NCBI GenBank assembly: GCA_003260075.1
Contig: QLIY01000515.1
Span: 49,996-113,995 of the forward strand
DNA: 64,000 bases
From: Phallusia mammillata
Lineage: Eukaryota > Chordata > Ascidiacea > Phlebobranchia > Ascidiidae
Direction: 5' to 3'
A program made the position numbers and the translations under genes. The notes below the pieces were generated by a model. That model searched no databases, was not told the origin of the DNA, and saw only the letters and a program-made list of their open reading frames with translations. Shown here piece by piece: positions 13,859 through 41,512 of the stretch (position 1 is the first letter of the stretch; each line of letters starts with the position of its first letter).

Positions 13859-14335
13859 GTTTGGTTAAGAAAGAGTGCTTCAAATTTATTCAAATTTGCA
13901 CAGATGTTAGTTATTAATCTAAATTTGATCCTCCTGAAGTTTGACCCCGATTGACCCAGCGGTTCACCCACAGGCCCCCAAAACGCAAAATTTTTAAAAC
14001 ATGGTTTGTTATATGCGTTTGGTCAAGAAAGAGTGCTTCAAATTTGTTTAAATTTTGTCAGATGTTAGTTATTAACCAAAATTTGATCCTCCTGAAGTTT
14101 GACCCTGAATGACCCAGGGGTTCACCCACAGGCCCCCGAAACGTAAAATTTTTAACGCTGGTTTGTAACGCTGGTTTGGTAAAGAAAGAGTGCTTCAAAT
14201 TTATTCAAATTTGGACATATGTTAGTTATTAATCCAAACTTGATCCTCCAGAAGTTTGACCCCGAATTACCCAGCGGTTCACCCACAGGCCCCCAAAACG
14301 TAAATGTGTCTAACGCTCGTTTGGTCAAGAAAGAC
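13859..14335 (+). repeat. ~150-bp tandem repeat, three units
   Basis: Units begin GTTTGGTTAAGAAAGAGTGC at 13859, 14017, 14174 and a partial one at 14319. Each contains GTTTGACCC...GGTTCACCCACAGG. A diverged single unit is near 11080-11130. Confidence 0.9.
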
Positions 14336-16054
14336 ACTGTAGGCAGAAGTCCCAAGAGAGTAACTCACTGGTTTACGATAGCAGGAGGGCTCAGCTTGAC
14401 GTCGGACAGACGTTTTACGAGACGTCGTTTTGGTGATCAGAAATCAGCTGTTTTGCACAGCAATGCTATTTCGTTTTATTAAGTTATCACTCACATTTTC
14501 AGTTTTGGCAAAGGTTTCACACCTATGACGTGATTTAAACCTAATAAGCGTGCTTCGGTTTCGTATATGTCAAGCAAAACTTGTTAATCAAAATAAAGTT
14601 GAAAAAATAAACTTGACATTTTTGCAAGATAAATGTTTTTTTTAAATGCTCGTTGTCAGGTCGGCCGCCGCATGACCACGGGTTACTTAAGGTCAACTAG
14701 TAGGTATTACTAACACAGTTCAGAACTTTCTTTCGTCATAACGTAGCGTTTTTTTGGCAATAAATTTAGGAATCAACACTCAAGGCATGTATAAATTAGG
14801 TTAAACGGTGTTGTTGAACAGTAAGGACGGCGTGCTATTGAAAACGGTGTCAATAGGTCAAACAGTCGTTTGGCGTGTGCACCCTGAGAGGTTACTACAG
14901 GTCAATGGTACTGGTTTTGCGAAACAAAGTTAAATGAAAAACAATTTGTTATGTATACACTTGTAGCAAATTGCTTTTTAATTTAAAGTGTCTGTAACAC
15001 AACTGTTACAGCTTTCTAAAAAAAATTGTGTTTAAAACCCGACCTTGGAGGACTATATCTGGGTCAAAGCAAGAGATTAGATTTAAGTCTTTGTTACGTT
15101 TTTTTAATGTTTTTGTAATTACATGACAATAATAGTGCAAAAAGAATACGAACAATTTTTTTTTTTTGTTGGGTTAATGCTTTCTAAAAATTTGTCCTTA
15201 AGAATCTAAAAATCACCGCAACATTTGTTTACTGTAAATCCGCACAAACGCGCGTGTGGGGACCCATTAGTTTTTGTTTACAAAAACAATCATATGTGTA
15301 GATCAAATGATGTGTATAGTAAATTGGTAAATATCGTATAGAATATATAAAATGGAAGTATATCAGAAAGCCACCCTTCTAGTTACTTTAAATTTTAACT
15401 TATGGGACTATTTTGTAAGCTGACAAATTATGCCGCAAACAGTGTTTGTCAGTGTGCCACTAGCTAAAACAGTTGGATACATAATAAGTTCGTAAAAAAA
15501 TCTAAACAAATTGGATCAACAATAAATTTGTAATTTGGGCCCTTTTAAGTTTGTTGGGTTCGGCCTCAACAATGGGACTTTCCGGCTTGCAATTGTTTCA
15601 AAATCATTCAAACCGAGTCTCAGGCTTGTACTTTCAGATTCAAGCCCTAGTTTAAAAACTGCTGTCAAAGATATGCAAGTGTTATCCAGACTAACAAGGA
15701 TAAAAAGGACACAAGTCTTAAGCTTGCGTTCAAAACCCGTAGTTCGCGTGTCAGTTTAATGCGCGTTGTTGAACCGCGTTTGCGGGGCGCTTTAATGCGC
15801 GTTGGAGCGTATCAAAACAGCGCGCGGAGTCACTGATGCGTGACTGGTTGCGTCCTGTTCTTTAGTATTGGAATGAATTTCGGCGTGACGAAACCCTCCC
15901 GACTGGGGCCTCAGTGGGTTTCATTCTTGTCCCCCACATTCCTTAAGCTACGTTCCCGTGAATTATTAAATAACGTCATTGCTGTGGGAAAAAGGGATTG
16001 TGTCGTTTTTGAGTTACTGGGGATAGGTTTTAGGAAAACTTTTTTCAGCCAAAC

Positions 16055-16190
16055 ATAGAGCTTGTTACATGCACGACTTTGCACGCTTGGAGTTGGTTTC
16101 TCAACGAGCTTCGTGCGGTCAACCATAGCATTTGTTACATGCACGACTTTGTATACTTAATACAGGTTTCTCAACGAGGTTCTTGCAGCT
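16055..16190 (-). repeat. ~70-bp dispersed minisatellite, two units
   Basis: CTTGTTACATGCACGACTTT occurs twice about 75 bases apart, in the same orientation as the array at 345-705. The stretch 14340-16050 before it has no supported gene. Confidence 0.8.
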
Positions 16191-16436
16191 AAAGATTTTA
16201 CTGCAAAAAAGGCTATTCGCGTGTTTCACTATATTAACCCTTTTGGTTTTCAAAAAACAAGTTAGTTTTTAACCCGCTTAACAACAAACTAAAATAAAAT
16301 ACTGCACCAAATATGGTCGTCGATTGTGAAATGTATAATGTTCTCCATCTGTCACCAATTACGCTGAGGTCCAGACATTGTCCAGTGAATGGTCAGCGCT
16401 TTCGCGGATTCAGGGCGCCCAATTATCTGACCAACG

Positions 16437-16985
16437 TTGAAATTTTATCCTGGGAAAATGTGGGTGGCTAGGGACTGGTCATTTTTAATCACCNNNNNNN
16501 NNNNNNNNNNNNNNNNNNNNNNNNNNNNNNNNNNNNNNNNNNNNNNNNNNNNNNNNNNNATCACCGGGGGGGGGGTGTGTAGGTACAAAATGTTGATGGG
16601 ACTTTGTTCAGGTACTGGCCATTGTCCGTTAAGGGAGATTATTTAATAGGTGTGTATATGGGGTTAATGAACATTTGGCTAAGCACTGGTGACTTTACAT
16701 TTTAAAGAGGTTTTATATATTAAGACGAAATGTTTATGGAAATTTGGATAGGGACCGGTTATTTTCTATTACTGGAGAGGGTTCACGTTTGTTGAGTGGG
16801 TACATAATGTTCATAAACACTTGCCTATTAACTGGTCGATTTTATTCTTCTGGACTGATTTTGTAAATGGGTGTCGAATGGTTATTAAACTTCATTTCAA
16901 TAAGTGGTCGTTATCTATCACTGAACGGGGGTTATTTAGTATTTATGAACTTGCTTTTTATGATAACTTGATAATAATAACTGAC
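16437..16985 (+). repeat. Diverged ~95-bp tandem repeat interrupted by the N gap
   Basis: Repeated phrases of the type ACTGGTCATTTTTAATCACC, TACAAAATGTT, GGACTGG recur through the interval. The N gap and its G10 lie inside it. Confidence 0.55.
16494..16559. other. Assembly gap (66 N) followed by G10
   Basis: 66 N, then ATCACC, then exactly ten G (16566-16575). ATCACC is also the sequence just left of the gap. Confidence 0.98.
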
Positions 16986-19831
16986 GATCAATTACTTTCA
17001 CAATGTAAAATGGTTTGACCGATTACCATCTGCGTGAAACGTACAGATCTTATGAGGGATTCTTAGTTAATTATTTTGTTAACTATTGCCAATTGGTGAG
17101 CAAAAAATGAAGCTTTGGTAAGTAGAAAGCGTTGGAAACTTTTCGTAAGAAAACAGCTGGGTACACAACAAACGGACTTTGGGCTTAGCATTTAACGATT
17201 ATTATGGCTATTATGTGGTATTTAAAATTAGGAAATGCAACGAAATTGTTTTGAAAATGACCAAAACTAAATTAACGTGCAGTTGGCAGCACGACGCTCG
17301 TTTGCTAACTTGCTTCATAGAATCCAACTATTAGATTTTATCACCAAACTGCTATCAGACGTGCTTGTAAACACAACAGAGAGCATAGTTAAAAAGATCG
17401 AAACCCAGATAAAGCGTCTGCCTTTGATTGATGAGTGGCATAGCTGTCTTGAGATCTCTTTTACCCCTTAGTTGGCCTCATTGGTTGTCAACGCTATTTT
17501 TCAAGTAATTTAATCATGCAAAACGGGGCCTGGTTTACTTAAGGGGTTTGTTGTGATACAGGCGCCTATATAAGACTTTTCAACGTAGTTTGTATTGCTT
17601 TTAAAATGTCTTTAAATAACCATTGTCTGAAAGTTTTGTGTGTATCAGTGTTGTTTGGTCTATTTCGTCATAAAAGCTTCATTGAGGTCAAATCTTTTGC
17701 TCCCAAAATGTTACTTTTTTACCCTTCACTCGAGCTTCTCAACAAACAAATAAAAAAGATGTGTTAAAAATAACAGTCGATTTTCTATTTCAGTCTTTAT
17801 TTTGTGTTTAATCTGTTGTTATTTTTTTTATGCGGAAAAAATGCATTCTTGACAAAACTTTTTTTATGCGATGAAACTGTCTCCAGCTCTTTTGAAAAAC
17901 AAAATTTGCATCAAAAATCTAAACTTTAACCTAGTTTAAGTCTTTGTTGTGGGAAAACGTTTTGCCGCGTAAATCCGTCGCATGCATTTTGTAGTGGACC
18001 CTAACCAGAGGTCCCAGTTTTTCAAGATTTTCTGGGGCGTTTTTGTTTATGTTTCCTGTGGTTTGGGGCTTTGGTGCTGTTAGGGTCTCTTAAATCAAAG
18101 TTTAAGGTTTTAGGGGTTTTGACCCCAATATTTATTACAGAGTAACAGCTTTGTGATGAATGATAACATTTCTCGCAGTAGCTTGAATCTTTGACAAGTT
18201 TGTCTCTAATTTAAAACGTTTTTCCGCTTAACGCGTTGTAGCTTGCAGTTTTTTTTCACTTAGGAGCTTGTTAAGGGCGGTTATAAATGTGACTTAACAC
18301 ATAACCATATTGGACTCATTGTTTCATTGACTTTGTACAATATAATTTGATAGGCTTCAATTCCTTTGTATGACATGCTGGTTTTAACAAATAAAAGATT
18401 AGAATTTAGATAGTGGGTAATAGTGTTCAAATTTACGGTTCCAACTAATTTAGGGTATAGTTTCAAAAGAGTCGTTATACCATAAGCAAAACGTCTATGT
18501 TGAAAAGCATGTTGCCATTCCATAGAAAGTAAGCTGCAGACATTGCGCTAGCCCTGATGATTCAATGTCTAGTCACCAGCTACAATGATAAGACATTATA
18601 GGTCGAAACAGTGTGCACTGTCTGCAGCTAACAAAATATGCCTGTATCTTAATAAACCTAAACGAGAATAATTTGTCATGTTGGCGAGCTGGCTGTCCTA
18701 GAGACTACTATAAAAAATAATTTCTTCACGTACAAAATAAGGTGTAAAAATACCCGTTCAAAGTGATGTTCAACGTTGACACCGCAATGTCTGTGTAAAT
18801 ACAAGCTACAACAGGCAATCTGTATAAGATATAGTTTTAAAATTCTTGCTGTGTGGAAATGGGCTAAAATGACATGTTCACCAGATATTGGTCCGTTATT
18901 TTACACTGGAAAATCAAAATATTGAGCTTAAAACAAAATTAAAGCTTACAGTGCCACATGCCGCATGTCAATGACAGGTGTCACTTTCCATTCCACCCTA
19001 CAATCCCACAACTGGACACCCTTTACAATCTCAAAGCCCCCATTTGACAATAACAAATTACACTTTTGACTTCGCAACTCCTGAAAAGTCCCTTATATGC
19101 ACTCAAGTTTTAGGTGATAGAGGTGATTTTTGTCCCTAACCATATTTGGCGATAAGCCTAATCCTTTAGTAACTGCAAGAACCAATAGCGTTAGTCTGTT
19201 TACATACTTTAAACGCATTTGCCAAGTCAGAACGGCGTTGAACCGTTCAGTTTCAAGTGGTTGTAATACGTGCTGATGGGATGATCATCTTAAAAAGTGT
19301 TTTGCCACAGTTGAAAACTTGACACTCTTGTTTGTGGTTTATAAGTTTCAAGCACCAAATGTCTACTTGAAATTTTAACTAAATATGCTGTGCGTTGTGA
19401 GGTTACTGTTAAGGCATTTGTTGTATTTGAGATAATTCAATGTTGCAAGTATAGGGAATTTTGGTTTCGTTTTGTACTTTGGCTAATGTTTTCCATGTTT
19501 GCAAATCAATCAACGTGCATAAAAAACTTTTTGATGATTTTGTTGTTGTCAATTCCCAGTTTACGTGTTGTTCAAAAACAATCAAAAGAAAATTTTCAGT
19601 TTTTCTTTTACTTCTACCCAACAGGATACATGTTCTTTTTGTACTTGCACCCGTTCAATATATTTCTGATTCCTACAGTTTGTTATGTACTTTTAGCATC
19701 AAAGGCAGAAGGCCTCATTTGCCAATTTCAAGTTTCAATAAATCTTGACAAACAGCCTAGTGCAACAGAAACAAAGAACTACTGTACTTGTTCTTTTGGA
19801 ACAAATACTAAAATATATATTTTGTTTTCAG
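16986..19831. other. No gene identified; expected to hold or precede Gli exon 1
   Basis: A MITE copy is at 18531-18630. A 219-codon open frame (19390-20049) runs through this interval and across a Gli exon; its upstream part is hydrophobic, low-complexity and intron-like. Confidence 0.5.
18531..18630. mobile_element. MITE with AGCTGCAGACAGTGCACACTG-type ends
   Basis: About 100 bases, with inverted ends AAGCTGCAGACATTGCG and CAGTGTGCACTGTCTGCAGC. The same family recurs across the window. Confidence 0.75.
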
Positions 19832-35808
<15,977 letters not shown>

Positions 35809-36630
35809 GATGACGTCATCACTTCAATGACGTCGTAAAAAGTTAAAAAAACCTTTGGGGGTACCATTTAACTTTCGTTTGATCTGAGCAATTTGTCACC
35901 GTGCCTTATAATGTTAGTTCGTGTTTCTTCTTTTTTATCTTGCGCAAAAGTTTCAAATCCGTATTTTTTGTGAAACATTTTTGTGTAATTCTACCGTACC
36001 CAGATTGTCTGATTTTTTTTATCATTTTACCTTAATGAATACACCTTTGCATTTTAGATCAAATATTGATTAAATCATTTTGTTTTACCCAAATCCTGCC
36101 AATTTAGCTACGAATTTTTTTACCCCCAAAATGCACTTTTTTACCTAATTGCCAGATGCAGCCATTTAGTCTTTTTATTCATTACCACCATCATTCATAT
36201 TCATTTGAAAGCTGCTGTTCCGTATTTTCCGCAATTTTTTCGTTTTTCCTTTCTTTCCGCTTTCCTCGTTTTCCGTTCATGTACAAACACGTTGCGAGCA
36301 ATAAGAAGCGATCAAGAACATTATTTTGTCTTTGTTTGAGTAATTTGTATTTACACAAAACAACAACAGACAGAAAATTCAGTTGTATTCATCAGCTTTT
36401 TCTTCTTTTATTTCCTTAGTCAGTTTCATTATCCCAACTTGGTCTTTTAAGTTCGTCCGTGTATTGAGTATGCACAGCCAACAAAATATATCGCATTCTG
36501 TAAAAGTTGAAATGAAAAGCGTTACAAGTAGTTCATAAACGGATTTTAAATCAGCGTCATCTTGTCTGCTGTTATGCGTTTCAGTTAAGGCATTACACAC
36601 GCAATTTTTAAACAACAACAAAGAAAAATT

Positions 36631-36712
36631 GACAGGAGCTGGATTCGAACCCGCGCCTCCAAGGGAGACTGCGTCCTGAACGCAGCGCCTTAGACCACTC
36701 GGCCATCCTGCA
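36631..36712 (-). tRNA. tRNA-Leu(CAG)-like, possibly a pseudogene
   Basis: A type II tRNA shape of 82 bases: GGCCGAGTGGTCTAAGGCGC (box A), anticodon arm CTGCG-TTCAGGA-CGCAG with anticodon CAG, a long variable arm, and GGTTCGAATCC (box B). The acceptor stem has a mismatch and a wobble at the tip, and the T stem has one mismatch, so it may not be functional. Confidence 0.55.
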
Positions 36713-36766
36713 ACAATTCGGGCCCTGCACACGTAATTTGCTGGATCAACAAACAAAACAATAATT

Positions 36767-36846
36767 ACAGGAGCAGGATTCCAACCCGCGCTTCCAGGGG
36801 AGACTGCGTCCTGAACGCAGCGCCTTGGACCACTTGGCCATGCTGC
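36767..36846 (-). pseudogene. tRNA-Leu(CAG)-like copy, degenerate
   Basis: Same anticodon arm, but GGTTGGAATCC at box B and other stem changes. Part of it recurs at 37156 onward after a C10 run. Confidence 0.6.
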
Positions 36847-37645
36847 CTATTGCTGTTTTTTAAACTCGGCACTACATACGTAATTTTCAAACACAACAAC
36901 AACAAAATAAAATTGACAAGTTAACCTTCCTGATGTTGTTGTTTAACGCCGTACATTATTCAACAATACTTTACATTACTTACTTGATCGTTTCTCCAGG
37001 GTGGTTAAACCTGTGCTACATGTGAAGCATAATGAACAGGTTAACGGCTCCTAAAAACACAAAAGTTAATCTAAGTAAAGTCTTGTTTGATCTTAATGCT
37101 TAAAGATCAGCGTTTCAGAACTGTATTCCCGTTAGTGTAAAAAAACCCCCCCCCCGCAGCGCCTTGGACCACTTGGCCATGCTGCCTATTGCTGTTTTTT
37201 AAACTCGGCACTACATACGTAATTTTCAAACACAACAACAACAAAATAAAATTGACAAGTTAACCTTCCTGATGTTGTTGCCCCCCCCCCCCTCGTTTTC
37301 CGTTCATGTACAAACACGTTGCGAGCAATAAGAAGCGAACAAGAATAATATTTTGTCTTTGTTTAAATAATTTGTATTTGCACAAAACAACAACAGACAG
37401 AAAATTCAGTTGTATTCATCTGGTTTTTGTTCTTTTACTTGCTTGGTCAGTTTCATTGTACCAACTTGGTCCTTCAAGTTTGTCCGTGTATCGAGTATGC
37501 ACAACCAACAAAATATATCGCATTCTGCAAAAGCCCCCCCCCCTTATTTGCATTGTGTACATTTATAATGTGAACAGTTTTAGTTTTTTTTCAACGCAGG
37601 TTATACGTAGGCCACGTCACGGGGGAGTGTGTAAACCCCCCCCCC

Positions 37646-37724
37646 ACAGGAGCGGGATTTGTACCCGCGCTTCCAGGGGAGACTGCGACCTTAACGCAGC
37701 GGCTTAGACCACTCAACAATCCTG
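37646..37724 (-). pseudogene. tRNA-Leu(AAG)-like copy, degenerate
   Basis: The anticodon loop reads TTAAGGT (AAG), and the T loop reads GTACAAATCC, which weakens box B. It starts exactly at a C10 run (37636-37645). Confidence 0.55.
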
Positions 37725-38068
37725 TCTGTTGTTGTTTATTTTAATTCGGAAACTACACTTGTAGTTTTCAAACACAACAACAACGAAATAAAATTGACAA
37801 GTTATCCTTCCTGATGTTTTTTTTAACGCCGTACATTATTCAACAATACTTTACATTACTTACTTGATCGTTTCTCCAGGGTGGTTAAACTTGTGCTACA
37901 AGTAAAGCATAATGAACAGGTTAACGGCTCCTAAAAACACAAAAGTTGATGTAAGTAAAGTCTTGATTGATCTTAATGCTTACAGATCAGCGTTTCAGAA
38001 CTGTGTTCCCGTTAGTGTAAAAAAAGCGAGACGACAAAAAACAATAACCCGCATTTAAGGCTTATATA

Positions 38069-38454
38069 CAGGGTTGCCATATAGTCATTATTTCTAAAAT
38101 TTGTCATTATTTTGAAAAGCAATGTCTTAGAAAAAATTATTGTCTTATTTTCTAAGTTTTCTAAGAAAAGTTTTTGACTTGAGTCCTTTTTTTGTCTTGT
38201 TTTTAACAACTCAAATCCCTGCCACAGGTAATTGTAAACCTAGACCTGAGCTGTCATGAGATGCACAAAGTATTTTCTGCGAACAAGGAGTTGCTGAAAC
38301 AGATTGTTTCTGGCAACAAAATATGACGTGTGATTTGTCATGGCCCGTATAAATGTTAAGATTTAAAAAAAACGTGAGTTTTGTTTTGTTTTGTATGAAA
38401 TGTTAATTTTTCGGTTGTCCTTATAGTTTGGGGTCCATGTCGATGGCAACCCTG
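38069..38454. mobile_element. hAT-type MITE
   Basis: Ends CAGGGTTGCCATATAG and GATGGCAACCCTG. Flanked by CTTATATA and TTTATATA (8-base duplication, 7 of 8 matching). Confidence 0.75.
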
Positions 38455-38933
38455 TTTATATACCTATACAAGTCGTTCCCTCAAAACGAACAGGCTAAAA
38501 TCGGATGGAACCAAGATATTTATTCTCATTTACTAAATAAATATTTTATAAATATAGTTATGTAAAGTATCTGATATAGAACTGTTTGATCACAGACCTT
38601 TACTTCCACTGTGATAGTCACAGTTATCTCCTTTTTTCCCTCTTTCGTAGAATTATCTAAACGTAGAAACTATATGTTAATAGAGCAAACTAAACTTCAA
38701 AGTATTTTATTTGCATTGTGTACATTTATAATGTGAACAGTTTTAGTTTTTTTTTCAACGCAGGTTATACGTAGGCCACGTCACGGGGGAGTGACGTAAC
38801 AATGTGTAAAATATCTGGTAATCGTCCAAAATTTAAACTTCCCAAGGTCAATGGCTTTAACAGTTAAACCATGGTAAAAAATGTCTGAAATTCAATTTGT
38901 TGAACATTTATTTAGTAAAGACATAGATGAATA

Positions 38934-39072
38934 GCTGGGATCAGCACTATAGTGTTGATGCAGACCAGCGATCACTGCACACTCATGTGTAAATTTAAGT
39001 ACGCCAAGCCCATTGAAGGCTACATACCGAATTAGTCGGTCACCATACATTCACCACCATATGGCAAAAAGT

Positions 39073-39141
<69 letters not shown>

Positions 39142-39193
39142 ACAGGAGTCTTTCCGAGACTCGCGCTCTACCAACTGAGCTACACAGGCTTAG
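38934..39193 (-). mobile_element. SINE interrupted by a 68-base poly-C tract
   Basis: The right side has the tRNA-derived head (AGCCTGTGTAGCTCAGTTGG on the - strand) and the left side the SINE body. The tract at 39074-39141 replaces the box B region. Confidence 0.7.
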
Positions 39194-39899
39194 TGGTGTA
39201 CCCACCGATAGTTGAATCACAAGCACCGTTTCCTGCTTCGTATGCTGCACATGTCAGCTTCGCAAAAAGCTAGTAGGGGATCGCCAGATCGTTCAGTAAA
39301 AAAAGGTTAGGCCTAGAGTACTACAATTTTATTTGTTTAGTGATTTAAATATCAATGTTAAAGACACACAAAAAAACTCAAATTAGGTTTAAACAAGGGG
39401 TTCTTGTTTAATTAAAACGTTTATCCTAAACCAGGGTGCCCTCGCCTTATTGTACTCACCAAATTTCGAGTATGCGCTCGTTTCTTGTAACAACACAAAG
39501 AGTAGTAGAGCACACAAAAGTGTTTTGATCATTTTATAGCTTATCCTAATAGTTTACTGTACAAAACAAACAATCCAGACTAGACTTTCCATCACAGTTT
39601 TCCCAAAAACCTAGAAACCCTAGAAATATCTGCCTTGTGTCTCATTGTCTTTCCCATATTCATCATCTAAAGCAATAAGTCTTATATTTGCATCTATTTG
39701 TCGTCGTGCTCTTTTCAGGAAATCCTTTATGCATCGAAATAAACGGAAGTTATTAATTTAAAGTATTAATTGTATATGACTAGTAGGCAAGAGAAATGTA
39801 AATTTGATGAAATCGACACCTATACCTAGTAACATGCATATTACTTTACCAGACTTTGCATGAAAGATTGAATAAGGTTTCAAAATACATGGTTTAGAA

Positions 39900-40363
39900 C
39901 AGTGTTTCCCAATCTATGGGTCGCGACCCAAAGTTGGGTCTTCCGATCATTCTGTTGGGTCGCCTGTTTTTGTGACAATATACATTGCGTGGCGTTTTTT
40001 TAACATTCCCCAGGGCTTTAAATTGTTGCCTAATAATAATTTTACGACAACTTTGCGTGATAATGATTAACTCTGTTTGTGACGTCATAAGGTATGTGTT
40101 AGCTCACTGTTGGGCTTTGTTTGGCTGATAATGCGTTGAACCAGCTCTAAACTTAAACGGAAATGCTTAGTCGAAAAGTAATACGAAAAATATTTGTTTG
40201 ACTATATGACTTTCAAAACTGGCGTAGCTTAAAAAACTTTACCGACTTAAAGACAAAAATAGAACCAGAAAAATAAGAATGCATGTCCATGGGTCGCGAG
40301 AAACCCAATAAAAAAATTTGGGGAAGTATTTGGGTCGCGTCAAAAAAAGGTTGGGAACCACTG
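39900..40363. mobile_element. hAT-type MITE with exact 8-base duplication
   Basis: Ends CAGTGTTTCCCAATC and GGTTGGGAACCACTG. GTTTAGAA flanks both sides (39892-39899, 40364-40371). It contains GGGTCGCGACCC. Confidence 0.88.
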
Positions 40364-40371
40364 GTTTAGAA

Positions 40372-40560
40372 CTGTGGATCATAGTACACCAGGCCAATTA
40401 AACGATTGTACCGAAATAAGACGGTCTCCCAAGCGTTCCCATATGGCAAGACACAGATTAGAAAAGTCTTGTCTGCAGCCATGAATATGATATATGAATG
40501 TGTAAGCCGTGATCGCTGGTCTGCATGAATGCTTCAGGGCTGATCCCAGTATGTGTTCAT
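40372..40560. mobile_element. Rearranged SINE fragments
   Basis: TAGTACACCAGGCC...CCATATGGCAAG is in one orientation, followed by GTGATCGCTGGTCTGCATGA in the opposite one. Confidence 0.6.
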
Positions 40561-40749
40561 TTATTTTAGCTAAATAACTTACCAAACATGTTCTTGCAGA
40601 AAATGGGTGTGTTTTCCCCCAAATAATACAGGATACAGCCTATATTTTGTCACCCGCTGCTTCTTATATGATGAGACCTTATAGGACAAAATAGTGGTTA
40701 CTGTCTGCTGCTTGTCATTTATTGTCTTGATGCATTTATGCTGATTCAG

Positions 40750-41512
40750 TTTCTAAAGGTGGAAAACCCAATCCATGGCACTGAACCTAGATTGGTTACA
40801 AGAGTTCTAATTAACGCAACAAATTTTATTATTATATTGTGTTTTATAACGTAAAAACACATCGAATATACCTTCCGCAATCTTGCTGTGTTTAACTGTT
40901 CGAAATGTATTATATGAACGTTTTTATACACACCTCATAATAAAGGGCTAGAAACAGCAATTACATGGAGTTAGTAGACTATAAAATTCAAATAGACTTT
41001 ATTGACTGTTAACTTCTTTCTATGTTTCACGTTTGTTCGTCGATGGCTGGCAACCGCTTCTTACAACGCCAAAAGACATTTAAGGTTCTTAGCAGCTTTG
41101 TTTTTACTTATTATTTATGTTCCAATGTTATTACAATGGGTCTACCGTCAACCTGTCTGTTTTTTTTCATTCTTCTAATTTCTTTCTTAGTCTCTACAAT
41201 ATTTTGTCACATTGATACTTTAGTTGTTTTTGTTTTTCTGTAGCTTTGTTATATTCTATTGCTTTCATTAATAAACTGATGAAAAATGCAAACTTTTAAA
41301 ATACTCTTCAAGTCTGTGTCTTGTGTATCAAAAACTTTTATTGTTGCAAGGTCAATTTTCTGCAAACAACTTTTTTTTCTTAATAAAGTTCTCAAAACGC
41401 CTGTATGTGTTTTGTTTTTTTGACAAGCACCCTATGTACAAGAAATTAAGTTTATTCATAATTAACCGAGTTTTCGGCACAGATTTGCAAAAACAATTCA
41501 AGCATTCATCTT
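40750..41512 (-). other. Downstream flank of peptide copy 1, inverted copy of 47.9-48.3 kb
   Basis: Pieces such as CAATGGGTCTACCGTCAACC (41130 onward) are the reverse complement of sequence near 47950. The stretch with ACACATCGAATATACCTTCC (near 40857) mirrors 48190-48250. No gene is seen here. Confidence 0.6.

Larger units (their letters stand above)
36264..38030. repeat. Tandem duplicate containing the tRNA-Leu copies, with four C10-C12 joins
   Basis: CGTTTTCCGTTCATGTACAA occurs at about 36269 and 37294, and GTACATTATTCAACAATACT at about 36950 and 37830. C runs at 37146, 37281, 37534 and 37636 separate pieces copied from both upstream and downstream. Confidence 0.75.

Noticed and set aside
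17102-17120. ATGAAGCTTTG|GTAAGT as a possible first Gli exon
   Set aside because: It would leave in phase 2, whereas the first identified Gli exon needs phase 1.
36379-36756. 125-codon ORF on the - strand
   Set aside because: It runs through the tRNA-Leu-like sequence and has no domain or splice support.
39013-39273. Proline-rich ORF, and glycine-rich ORF on the other strand
   Set aside because: Poly-C tract inside a SINE; the flanking residues are SINE sequence.
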